From Bradyrhizobium liaoningense (GTDB lineage Bacteria > Pseudomonadota > Alphaproteobacteria > Rhizobiales > Xanthobacteraceae), in the NCBI RefSeq assembly GCF_018130825.1, contig NZ_JAFCJS010000001.1:1712627-1776626 (forward strand): 64,000 nucleotides of DNA, read 5' to 3'. The position numbers and the translations under genes were made by a program. Below, in pieces: positions 25,952 through 33,530 of the stretch. The notes under the pieces are model-generated. The model had not been told where the DNA came from. It did no database searches and saw only the letters and a program-made list of their open reading frames with translations. The first letter of the stretch is position 1, and each line of letters opens with the position of its first letter.

Positions 25952-26311
25952 ATGAAACTGGCCGGGCAGCTACGACCGATTGTCGCCGCATTGGCGGTAT
26001 TGGCGGCGACCGCATGCGTGGCGCGGGCCGGGGAGGCCAATGACTATCCGACCTCGGCGCGCGCGGAATATGTCTATGGCTGCATGAAGGCCAATGGCGA
26101 GAGCCGGCAGTCCATCGAGCAATGTTCCTGCTCGATCGACGTGGTCGCCTCGATCGTGCCCTTTGAGCGCTATGTAACCGCAGAGACAGCGCTCAGCATG
26201 TCGCAGGTGCGCGGCAATCTCGGCGTGCAGTTTCGCACCTCGGAGCAGGCGAACTCGGCGGTGAATGATCTGCGCCGGGCGCAGGCGGAAGCCGAGGTGA
26301 GGTGTTTTTGA
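25952..26311 (+). CDS. Small exported Cys-rich hypothetical protein
   Basis: A 119-residue protein with a signal peptide ending near ARAGEA. The mature part has a YGCMKANG segment and a CSCS motif (about residues 44-62), plus a final Cys-Phe, giving four or more Cys. GGGAGGA is well placed before the ATG. It is divergent from the ABC transporter operon across 87 bases and may share its control. The Cys pattern suggests a disulfide-bonded helical domain. Family not recognised. Confidence 0.68.
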   Translation: MKLAGQLRPIVAALAVLAATACVARAGEANDYPTSARAEYVYGCMKANGESRQSIEQCSCSIDVVASIVPFERYVTAETALSMSQVRGNLGVQFRTSEQANSAVNDLRRAQAEAEVRCF

Positions 26312-26320
26312 TTTAGCGCT

Positions 26321-26421
26321 GTCATTCCGGGGCGATGCGAAGCATCGAACCCGGAATTTCGAGATTCTCAGGTGCGCAATTGCGCACCATAGTTCGGTCC
26401 TGCGGACCGCCCCGGAATGAC
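26321..26421. repeat. CATTCCGG-type multi-hairpin intergenic repeat
   Basis: Outer arms GTCATTCCGGGG (26321-26332) and 26410-26421 pair exactly. Inside are three small hairpins: GATGC-GAA-GCATC (26334-26346), the perfect palindrome GGTGCGCAATTGCGCACC (26371-26388), and GGTCC-TGC-GGACC (26396-26408). It lies between convergent genes. Confidence 0.7.
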
Positions 26422-26431
26422 GGCTTCGCTG

Positions 26432-27256
26432 TTACGTCCCCGGCTTCTCCACGTCCCATTCATTCCGGAACACGTGTCCGTCCGTATCCTTCGCTTCCGC
26501 GCGAAAACGCTTGGCGCCGTTGGAGACGTAAGTGAAGCGCAGATTGGGATCTTCCGAGATCGAGATACCGCCTTCCATCGACAGCACCGGGCTGTCGTCC
26601 TGGGTCAGCTTCAGCTGGTTGATGAAGAAGGCGGGAATATAGAGCTGCGTGACCTGGTCCATCTGCAGCCCGGAATTGTTGGGGTGGCCGATCATGATCT
26701 GCGCCTCGCGGACGCGGCTCGCGGGACCGTCCTCACGAGCGAATTGCCGGTAGCGCATCTGGCCGAGCCGGTTCCTGGCTTCCTCGACGTTCTTTCCCGC
26801 CGGTGCGGAGCAGCCGCCGGAGGCCTTCACATAGACTTTCGAGACGTAGAGCTGGCCGTCGCTGAGCTCGGCGACGGCGTGGACGTCGGTGTAATTGTTG
26901 ACGCGCACGCGGGTCGAGATTTCCGTGACATTGGCATCCGGGCCGAGCTCGAACTTCGCCGCCATCGGCGCCGGGTTGCGGTCGATCACCAAGGTGATCG
27001 AGCGGATGCGGCGGCTGTCGGCCGGCGACAGCTTGCTGCGCAGGGTCACCGGCACGATGGCCGCATCCTCGGCGCGATACGGCATCTCGATGCCGATGAC
27101 GTTGCTGCCATCGTTCATCGGACGGTTGCTGAAGATGTCCTGCACCAGGCCCGGCCAGGGATCATAGGCCTCTTCAGCCCGCGCCGGCATCGCCAAGGCG
27201 ATGCAGAGCAAGGCGGCGATCAGGGGCAGGCGGCGTGTGCATCCCGTCATGGTCAT
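26432..27256 (-). CDS. Quinoprotein dehydrogenase-associated SoxYZ-like carrier protein
   Basis: A periplasmic protein of about 274 residues with a signal peptide ending near PARAEE. The N-terminal half looks like SoxY (DPWPGLVQDIF and a beta-sandwich with KVYVKASGGCSAP), and the C-terminal half like SoxZ (a second immunoglobulin-like domain ending FRNEWDVEKPG). SoxYZ carries sulfur intermediates on a terminal Cys. In this family, found next to PQQ dehydrogenases, the two parts are fused and the real cargo is unknown. The start is uncertain: ATGs at 27256 and 27250 fit the signal peptide, while 27313 would overlap the upstream stop codon. It follows the metallohydrolase gene directly. Confidence 0.8.
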   Translation of the reverse strand: MTMTGCTRRLPLIAALLCIALAMPARAEEAYDPWPGLVQDIFSNRPMNDGSNVIGIEMPYRAEDAAIVPVTLRSKLSPADSRRIRSITLVIDRNPAPMAAKFELGPDANVTEISTRVRVNNYTDVHAVAELSDGQLYVSKVYVKASGGCSAPAGKNVEEARNRLGQMRYRQFAREDGPASRVREAQIMIGHPNNSGLQMDQVTQLYIPAFFINQLKLTQDDSPVLSMEGGISISEDPNLRFTYVSNGAKRFRAEAKDTDGHVFRNEWDVEKPGT

Positions 27257-27303
27257 GGTCTCGCGCGCGCGAAGCAGAGTTGACTCCCAGCGTAGCGCGC
27301 CCG

Positions 27304-28227
27304 CTACTCCCATTCAATTTCCGAAAATGCTGCAGTTGCGTTGCGAGCGTTGTAGTCATCGAACAATTGCCAATGCGGCTGCTCGTCAGCGGCCGCCTTG
27401 TCCGCGGCGGTGCGGATCGTCTCGCCTTTCTTGTTCAGCGTGCGGACGTCAGACAGCAGCGTTGAAAGGTAACGCCGTTCATCGACCAGCGCGGCAGGCC
27501 ATTCGCTCACAGGGCCGTGACCGGGAACGACGCGCAGTGCCGGGATGGTCTCCAACTCCTTCAGCGTGGCGAGCCAGCCGCGAATGCTGCCGTCCATCAC
27601 CGGAATGTGGCGGAGAAAGACGAGATCGCCTGCGAACAGGGTTTTGCTGGTCTCGTCCAACACGGTCAGATCATTGTCGCTGTGCCCGGCCGGCCATGCC
27701 CGCAAGGTCAGGCGGCGCGAACCGAGATCGAGCGTCAGTGTGTCCGTCACGAGCAGGGTGGGCGGCACGATCTTCACGGGATCGATCAGCTCGCCGCCCA
27801 TGATGCGTCTGAAATTGTCCAGATAGAACGGCCCGCGCGCCGCCAGCGCCTGCGGCAGCTTGCCGTGGCCGACGAAGCTGGTTCCGTCCGCGGCGAAGGC
27901 GGCATTGCCGAAGACATGGTCGGGATGACCATGGGTATTGATGACGTAGCGGATCGGCTTGGTGGTGCGTGCCTTCACCGCCGCCAGCAGCGCCTCGCCC
28001 TCGCGAAAACTGCCGCCGGTGTCGATCACGGCCACGGCGTCATCACCCACGATGAAGCCGACATTGGCGATATCGCCCTCGTTCTCGCGGCTCATCAGGG
28101 CGATGGTCCCGGAGTGTACGAAGATTCCCGGCGCGACTTCGCTCACAGGCAATTCGGCCGCCCCGGCGCGTGCTAGCGTCGCTGCTCCGAGGGACAAGGC
28201 TGCGATCACGAGAGCAATGCGAGACAC
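27304..28227 (-). CDS. Quinoprotein relay system zinc metallohydrolase (SoxH-like)
   Basis: A 307-residue exported metallo-beta-lactamase-fold hydrolase with a signal peptide ending near RAGAAE. The zinc motif is H99-G-H101-P-D103-H104. Later ligands occur in AGHSDND (about 184-190), GDLVF and PGHGPV. SoxH-like members occur with SoxYZ-like carriers and PQQ dehydrogenases in what has been called a quinoprotein relay system; substrate not known. It is transcribed before the SoxYZ-like gene in the same operon. It is divergent from the next binding-protein gene across 129 bases. Confidence 0.85.
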   Translation of the reverse strand: MSRIALVIAALSLGAATLARAGAAELPVSEVAPGIFVHSGTIALMSRENEGDIANVGFIVGDDAVAVIDTGGSFREGEALLAAVKARTTKPIRYVINTHGHPDHVFGNAAFAADGTSFVGHGKLPQALAARGPFYLDNFRRIMGGELIDPVKIVPPTLLVTDTLTLDLGSRRLTLRAWPAGHSDNDLTVLDETSKTLFAGDLVFLRHIPVMDGSIRGWLATLKELETIPALRVVPGHGPVSEWPAALVDERRYLSTLLSDVRTLNKKGETIRTAADKAAADEQPHWQLFDDYNARNATAAFSEIEWE

Positions 28228-28356
28228 TTTTCCGCCTCAGTTCAAAGGGTTTTCCGCATTGCACTGCAACAAAGCAACGCCAGCACAAAGCTTGGCCAAA
28301 CATGGCGCGTCATGCGTTGCATGGATAACATTCAAACAAAACGAGGAGGAAGCGCG

Positions 28357-29241
28357 ATGACGGAGGCCGGACGACATCGTCGCTGGTTGATCTTGCTGTG
28401 GAGCCTGGCTGCAACCTGCGCCCTGGGCGACGTCGCCATGGCGCAAACGAGCGAGACCGGAGATCTTTCGTTCGAGTTGGTCGATCCGAAAGTGCTGCGC
28501 GTCTGCGCCGACCCGCGCAATCTGCCGTTCTCCAACGAGAAGCGCGAAGGCTTCGAGAACAAGCTCGCCGAATTCCTGGCGGACAAGCTGCAGAAGAAGC
28601 TCGACTATGTCTTCTTCCCGCAGGCCACGGGCTTCGTGCGGATGACGCTGGGCGCGCATCGTTGCGACGTCATCATGGGCTTCCCGCAAGGCGACGACCT
28701 CGTGCAGGGCACCAATCCCTATTACCGCACGAGCTATGCGCTGGTCGCGAAAGCGGGCAGCGGGCTCGATGAGGTCGATACGCTCGAGGATCCGCGCTTG
28801 AAGGGCAAGCATGTCGGCATCGTCGCCGGCACGCCGCCCGCGACCAACATGGCGCTTGCAGGCCTGATGGGCGATGCAAAGCCCTATCCGCTGATGATCG
28901 ATACGCGCTTCGACAATTCGGCGCAGGCGATGATCGACGACCTCGCCGCCGGCAAGATCGATGCCGGCGTGCTGTGGGGGCCGATGGCCGGCTACTACGC
29001 CAAGAAGGCTGGCGCTTCGCTCCACGTCACGCCGCTGGTGAAGGAAACCACCGGGCCGAAGCTGGTCTATCGTATCGGCATGGGCGTGCGGCCCGCCGAT
29101 CAGAACTGGAAGCGGCAACTCAACAAGCTGATCCAGGAGAACCAGGGCGAGATCAACAAGATCCTGCTCGATTTCGGCGTGCCGCTGCTGGACGAGAGCG
29201 ATAGGCCGCTCGGTGCGGAGACTGCCAAGAAGACGCCATGA
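28357..29241 (+). CDS. Quinoprotein dehydrogenase-associated binding protein (second XoxJ/MoxJ-like)
   Basis: A 294-residue periplasmic protein of the solute-binding-3 fold with a signal peptide ending near AMAQT. LRVCADPRNLPFSNEKREGFEN is the family-typical entry (in part), and GFVRMTLGAHRCDVIMGFP is also diagnostic. GAGGAGGA lies seven bases before the ATG. An earlier ATG at 28312 is not needed. Its stop overlaps the start of the rhodanese-like gene by four bases (ATGA). This is a second candidate for XoxJ in the window; the first is at 16982-17905. Neither lies next to xoxFG. Confidence 0.82.
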   Translation: MTEAGRHRRWLILLWSLAATCALGDVAMAQTSETGDLSFELVDPKVLRVCADPRNLPFSNEKREGFENKLAEFLADKLQKKLDYVFFPQATGFVRMTLGAHRCDVIMGFPQGDDLVQGTNPYYRTSYALVAKAGSGLDEVDTLEDPRLKGKHVGIVAGTPPATNMALAGLMGDAKPYPLMIDTRFDNSAQAMIDDLAAGKIDAGVLWGPMAGYYAKKAGASLHVTPLVKETTGPKLVYRIGMGVRPADQNWKRQLNKLIQENQGEINKILLDFGVPLLDESDRPLGAETAKKTP

Positions 29242-29795
29242 GATGGCCGGTTGCCGCTGCGCTGGTTGCCGCCATGCTGGCGGCGCCGGCATTGGCGCAG
29301 CAGCAGGAGCCGTTCGAGCCCGAGGGATATCGCACCGACAATTACCGTGCGCCGGTGCCGGCGACGCTTGTCGGCGCGCGGGTGCTGACCACGGCCGACG
29401 CCGAGGCGATCTGGCGCGCAAAGAGCGGCACGTTCATCGACGTGATGCCGCGTCCGCCGAAGCCGAAGAACTTGCCCGAAGGCACGGTGTGGCGCGATGC
29501 CCCGCGCAGAAACGTTCCGGGCAGCCTGTGGCTGCCCGATACTGGCTACGGCCATTTGCCGTCGGCGATGGACGATTATCTCCAGCGCGGCCTCGCGCGT
29601 GCCTCGCGCGGCGACAAGGCCGCGCTGGTGGTGATCTATTGCCTCGCCGATTGCTGGATGTCCTGGAATGCAGCCAAGCGCGCATTGGCGTACGGCTACT
29701 CCAATGTTGCCTGGTATCCCGACGGCACCGACGGCTGGGAGCGCGCGAAACTTCCGACGGAGGAGGCACAGCCGGAGCCGCGGCCGGAGCAGTAG
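29238..29795 (+). CDS. PQQ-dependent catabolism-associated Cys/Trp-motif (rhodanese-like) protein
   Basis: A 185-residue exported protein with a signal peptide ending at PALAQ (about 20). The diagnostic segment is YCLADCWMSWNAAKRA. The two Cys are at 135 and 139, followed by W140, so the spacing here is C-x3-C-W. The general fold resembles rhodanese, with the first Cys at the position of the sulfurtransferase active site. Members occur in PQQ-alcohol-dehydrogenase gene sets. Tight overlap with the binding-protein gene indicates one transcript. With the SoxYZ-like carrier and SoxH-like hydrolase it suggests sulfur or thiol chemistry in the periplasm. Confidence 0.82.
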   Translation: MRWPVAAALVAAMLAAPALAQQQEPFEPEGYRTDNYRAPVPATLVGARVLTTADAEAIWRAKSGTFIDVMPRPPKPKNLPEGTVWRDAPRRNVPGSLWLPDTGYGHLPSAMDDYLQRGLARASRGDKAALVVIYCLADCWMSWNAAKRALAYGYSNVAWYPDGTDGWERAKLPTEEAQPEPRPEQ

Positions 29796-29816
29796 TAAGC
29801 GAGCGCAGATGCGCTC

Positions 29817-29840
29817 CCTCTCCCCGCAAGCGGGGAGAGG
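29817..29840. terminator. Perfect hairpin between convergent genes
   Basis: An 11-bp stem CCTCTCCCCGC/GCGGGGAGAGG closed by AA, lying 21 bases after the stop at 29795. It is one of the CTCTCCCC-type hairpins found throughout the window. It probably serves as a bidirectional transcript end. Confidence 0.6.
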
Positions 29841-29854
29841 TGAAAAACCCGGCG

Positions 29855-30154
29855 CTACTGCTTCTGCAACTTGGTCAGCGTCCCGGTGCCGTTGGTGTCG
29901 GTGGCGGAGTACGTCACCCTGTCGCCGGCATGGACCGCATCCAGCATTGCGGCGTCCTTGGTCTTGTACTCCTGAAGCGCGCCGGCGCCGCCGGCGCTGG
30001 CGCCGACCGTGCCTTTCTGCATCTGCTGGATCGAAATCGTGCCGTTGAGCCGATCGATCCGCGTGACCATTCCGGTCATGTCGTCAGCGAGAGCGCTGGA
30101 TGCGAGCATGCTGAGGGCCGCAGCGCCCGCTAGGATGAATTTTTTTGTTCCCAT
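29855..30154 (-). CDS. Small exported DUF1344-like protein
   Basis: A 99-residue protein with a signal peptide ending near ALADD. The mature part MTGMVTRIDRLNGTISIQ and the later AGDRVTYSATDTNG resemble the small beta-barrel DUF1344/CusF-like periplasmic proteins of rhizobia. A Gly/Ala-rich loop lies between them. It converges with the preceding gene and is 137 bases from the next minus-strand gene start. It may be a separate unit. Metal binding is possible by analogy with CusF, but the Met/His ligands expected of CusF are not evident. Confidence 0.65.
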   Translation of the reverse strand: MGTKKFILAGAAALSMLASSALADDMTGMVTRIDRLNGTISIQQMQKGTVGASAGGAGALQEYKTKDAAMLDAVHAGDRVTYSATDTNGTGTLTKLQKQ

Positions 30155-30290
30155 CGAGGTCTCCCGACGTCTGGCGTTGACTTCGACAAGCCATCATAAA
30201 TCGATTTGGTTCCGGCGGATTGCGCGGCAAAAGGTTAACGTTCCCGAGGCAATCGCGGGAACTTTTCGTGAGCCGTCAGCTTGGCTGACG

Positions 30291-30905
30291 CTATTCCATT
30301 TCCTGCTGGATGACGCGTCCGAGCGCGAACAGGCGCTGGTCGATCGAGGTTGGAACCTCGCAAACGAAGCGCACCACCTTGTGGCGGTCCTCGAAGATGC
30401 GGGTCTTCCAGATCAGCTCGTTGCTGAGCGCCTCGACCTTGGCTTCGTCGCGCGGATTCGCGCCCTGAAGGGCCTGGAGCTGGAGCGTTTCCTCGCGGAT
30501 CTTGTCGGCGGCGTCGCGCTGCTTGCGGCTGACGCGTTCGAGCCCGATCATGACCTGCGAGCGCTGGGCGTTGAGCGTGTCGAACAGGCCGGCGAACAGC
30601 AGCTTGGCGTTGGTGGCCTTGTCGGCGGCGGAGCCGGTCAGGAACTCCTTCACCGACTTCTTGGCCTCGTCCAGCGGCGTCTTGCGGGCCGCCAGTTTCG
30701 AGACCAGCGCGCTGACCTTGGCGTCGTCCTTCCATTTGGTCTCGGCGTCACCCAGCGTAGGACCGGCCCAGACGGCGGCAAGCGAGATCTCCGGCACCTT
30801 TGCCTGTGTGCACGGCCAGTCCGGATAGCGCGGATCGGCCGCGCGCGCGGCCGTGCTCGCCGCAGCGAGCGCCAGAACAGCCGTCGCCAGAACCCGAACC
30901 TTCAT
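30291..30905 (-). CDS. Exported helical protein of the quinoprotein-associated ABC cluster
   Basis: A 204-residue protein with a signal peptide ending near ARAADP. The mature part starts RYPDWPCTQAKVPEISLAAVWAG and is then strongly helical and charged (residues 55-185), suggesting a coiled-coil or alpha-helical bundle. Two Cys (about 32 and 182) may pair. Its ATG overlaps the stop of the ABC permease gene by four bases, so it is the last gene of that operon. I believe this family is always found with the PQQ-linked ABC system, with no known function. Confidence 0.75.
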   Translation of the reverse strand: MKVRVLATAVLALAAASTAARAADPRYPDWPCTQAKVPEISLAAVWAGPTLGDAETKWKDDAKVSALVSKLAARKTPLDEAKKSVKEFLTGSAADKATNAKLLFAGLFDTLNAQRSQVMIGLERVSRKQRDAADKIREETLQLQALQGANPRDEAKVEALSNELIWKTRIFEDRHKVVRFVCEVPTSIDQRLFALGRVIQQEME

Positions 30906-31750
30906 CCTTCGCCTCCTGCGGGGCCCCGTCGCGCCAGCCCGCGCGAGGGATCATAGGCCAAAATCGCGCCGATCATGAAGACGATTGTGCAGGCTGCGAC
31001 CACCGCCAGCGAGATCCAGTTGACCTGGCCGTACAGCGCGAAGCGGATCAGCTCGACCGCATGGGTGAACGGATTGGCCTCGCAGAGATAATAGAGATAG
31101 GGGCTGCCTTCCTGCACCCGCCAGAGCGGATAGAGCGCGGAGGAGGCGAAGAACATCGGGAAGATCACGAAGTTCATGACGCCGGCGAAGTTCTCCAGCT
31201 GCTTGATGCCCGACGAGATCAGCATGCCGAGCGAACCCAGCATCAAGCCGGACAGGATCAGCGCCGGCAGCACGGTGAGATAGCCCGACGGCGGCGGCGT
31301 GATGTCCCAGAACCAGGCGATCAGCAGGAACGCATAGACCTGGAGCAGCGACACCGCGGTGCCCGCGAGCAGCTTGCAGAACAGCAGGAAGCCGCGCGGC
31401 AGCGGGCTCACCAGCAGCGTGCGCATGTTGCCCATCTCGCGGTCGTAGACCATCGACAGCGAAGACTGCATGCCGTTGAACAGCTGGATCATCGCCATCA
31501 GCCCGGGCGCGATATAGACCTCGTAGAGGATGTAGGTCTCGTAAGGTGGGATGATGGAGATGCCGAGCACCTGGCGGAAGCCGGCGGCGAAGATGAACAG
31601 CCACACCAGGGGCCGCACCAGCGCCGAGACGAAGCGCTCGCGCTGATGCAGGAAGCGCAGGCCCTCGCGCCAGACGATGCCGGTGAGGCAGGTCATGTAC
31701 TCCGCGGCCGAGAAGCCGCGCGGCGCATCGCGCGTGGTGATGCTGCTCAT
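30902..31750 (-). CDS. ABC transporter permease of the PQQ-alcohol-dehydrogenase-linked system
   Basis: A 282-residue ABC-2-type permease with six hydrophobic segments. YILYEVYIAPGLMAMIQLFNGMQ and SSLSMVYDREMGNMRTLL contain the typical E-loop and coupling region. It is the membrane part of the ABC transporter whose ATPase gene overlaps by four bases. The same permease family occurs in the lut (lanthanide uptake) cluster of Methylorubrum extorquens and in pseudomonad PQQ alcohol clusters, as I recall. Together with lanM and a TonB receptor in this window, a lanthanide-related import role is the best guess. Export of something is not excluded, because ABC-2 permeases are often exporters. Confidence 0.85.
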   Translation of the reverse strand: MSSITTRDAPRGFSAAEYMTCLTGIVWREGLRFLHQRERFVSALVRPLVWLFIFAAGFRQVLGISIIPPYETYILYEVYIAPGLMAMIQLFNGMQSSLSMVYDREMGNMRTLLVSPLPRGFLLFCKLLAGTAVSLLQVYAFLLIAWFWDITPPPSGYLTVLPALILSGLMLGSLGMLISSGIKQLENFAGVMNFVIFPMFFASSALYPLWRVQEGSPYLYYLCEANPFTHAVELIRFALYGQVNWISLAVVAACTIVFMIGAILAYDPSRGLARRGPAGGEG

Positions 31751-32553
31751 GTGCCGCCTCCCGGCATCACTTGCGCGCCGGTCAGGCGCATGAAGGCGGT
31801 GTTGACGTCCTGCGCGCTGGCCTCCGCGATGACGCGGCTCATCGGCCCCTGCGCCAGCACCTTGCCCTGGTGCAGCACCACGAGATTGTCGCCGGCCATG
31901 ATCTCGTCGAACAGGTGCGTGGCCCAGAGCACGCCGATGCCTTGCTCTGTCACGAGCTGGCGGACATGGCTGATGATGTCGGCGCGCGCCTTGACGTCGA
32001 GGCCGACGGTCGGCTCGTCGAGCAGCAAGAGGCGCGGCCGGTGCAGCAACGCTCGTGCGATCTCCAGCCGCCGCATCTGTCCGCCGGAGAGGTCGCGCAC
32101 CTTGCTGCCGGCGCGGTCAGCGAGCCCGATACGGCCGAGCAATTCGGCGCTGCGCGCTGAGGCCTCGCGGCGGCTGATGCCGTGGAGCGCGGCGTGATAG
32201 AGCAGGTTCTGCGTCAGCGACAGATCGAGATCGAGCGTGCGCGGCTGGAATACGACCCCGAGCAACCGCAGCGCCTCGCCGGAACTCTTGCTGACGTCAT
32301 GGCCGAAAATGCCGACGCGGCCGGACTGAATGCCGAACAGCCGCGTGATGAGCGAGAACAGCGTGCTCTTACCGGCGCCGTTGAGCCCAAGCAGCGCGGT
32401 GAAGCTCGCGGGCTGCACGTTGAAGGACACGTCCATCAGCGCGCGCCGCGGGCCGTAAGAATGGCTGACGCCGTCGATCGACAGCGCCGGCACCGCGACC
32501 GGATCAGGCTTCGGCGTCTCGCGTGGTTCGGTGATCGGGGCAGGGCTGGTCAT
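31747..32553 (-). CDS. ABC transporter ATP-binding protein of the PQQ-alcohol-dehydrogenase-linked system
   Basis: A 268-residue ATPase. The N-terminal 20 residues are a Pro-rich tail, then Walker A GLNGAGKST (about 57-65), signature LSGGQMRRLEIARAL and Walker B LLLLDEPTVGLD. It overlaps the beta-propeller gene upstream and the permease gene downstream by four bases each, so four genes are translationally linked. The subfamily resembles CcmA/NatA-type ATPases that pair with ABC-2 permeases. It is the energy module of the same transporter. Confidence 0.88.
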   Translation of the reverse strand: MTSPAPITEPRETPKPDPVAVPALSIDGVSHSYGPRRALMDVSFNVQPASFTALLGLNGAGKSTLFSLITRLFGIQSGRVGIFGHDVSKSSGEALRLLGVVFQPRTLDLDLSLTQNLLYHAALHGISRREASARSAELLGRIGLADRAGSKVRDLSGGQMRRLEIARALLHRPRLLLLDEPTVGLDVKARADIISHVRQLVTEQGIGVLWATHLFDEIMAGDNLVVLHQGKVLAQGPMSRVIAEASAQDVNTAFMRLTGAQVMPGGGT

Positions 32554-33530
32554 GGCGCGATCGTGATGCCCCAGGGCAGCTCGCCCACCTGGATGGTCTT
32601 GATCACCTTTTGCGCGGCAACGTCGATCACCGAGACGTCGTTCGACACGCCGTTGGTGGTGAGCAGGTATTTTTCGTCAGGCGTGAATGCCATGTGCCAG
32701 ACGCGCTGTCCCACCAGCAGATATTTCGTCACCTTGCGCGTGGCGACATCGACCACCGCAATGCGGTTGGCGGGGCCGAGCGCGACGAAGGCGGTCTTGT
32801 CGTCCCTGGTCATGCCGATGCCGACCGGCTGGATCGCTTCTTTCCGCAACCCCGGGATCTCGAAAGTGACCTTGCCGATCACCTCGTGTTTCTTTGGATC
32901 GATCACCGAGACCGTGCCGCCGATTTCCGAGGACACCCAGACTTCCGAAGAATCGTGCTTGAATTCGGCAAAGCGCGGCCGCGCATCGACCAGCACGTTG
33001 GCGACGATCTGGCGCGAGCTCGTGTCGATGAAATGCGCCATGTTGGTGGTTTCGGACGTGTTGATGAGCGTCTTGCCGTCGGGGCTGATTGTCATGCCCT
33101 CGGGCTCGACGCCGACCTGGATGTCGCCGAGGCGCGCGCGCTTCTCGAGGTCGATCACGGTCACCGTGTTGTCGTTCTCGTTCGCGACATAGAGGATTTT
33201 TCCCGCGGCATCCTGGGCGAACAGCTCGGGGTCCGGCCCGGAGGGCAGGCTGTCGACCACGGCCTGCGTCTTCGCATCGATCACCTGGATGGTGTCGTCG
33301 TCGCCGACCGCGACCATCACGAACTTGCCGTCACGCGTGAACTCGATACCGCGCGGGCGCTGGCCGACCTTGATGGTCTTGGTCACCGTCCAGCTGTCGG
33401 TGTCGATCACCGAGACCGTGTTGCTTTTCTCGTTAGAGACATAGGCGATGAACGCATGCGCGGGTGCCGCCGCCAGTGCCAGTCCGAAGAGAAGCCCCAC
33501 ACGCCACATGCGCAACATCTGCGTCCTCAT
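32550..33530 (-). CDS. PQQ-dependent catabolism-associated beta-propeller protein
   Basis: A 326-residue exported protein with a signal peptide ending near APAHAFIA. About seven YVTN-type blades repeat the pattern V.VIDT..WTV...I.VG..P.GI (for example NTVSVIDTDSW and IKVGQRPRGIEFT). The ATG at 33530 shares ATGA with the stop of the binding-protein gene. Residues above this start in the same frame are antisense to another gene and are not used. A homologue in Methylorubrum (LutD) has been described as a periplasmic lanthanide-binding protein, as I recall, so metal binding here is possible but unshown. Confidence 0.87.
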   Translation of the reverse strand: MRTQMLRMWRVGLLFGLALAAAPAHAFIAYVSNEKSNTVSVIDTDSWTVTKTIKVGQRPRGIEFTRDGKFVMVAVGDDDTIQVIDAKTQAVVDSLPSGPDPELFAQDAAGKILYVANENDNTVTVIDLEKRARLGDIQVGVEPEGMTISPDGKTLINTSETTNMAHFIDTSSRQIVANVLVDARPRFAEFKHDSSEVWVSSEIGGTVSVIDPKKHEVIGKVTFEIPGLRKEAIQPVGIGMTRDDKTAFVALGPANRIAVVDVATRKVTKYLLVGQRVWHMAFTPDEKYLLTTNGVSNDVSVIDVAAQKVIKTIQVGELPWGITIAP

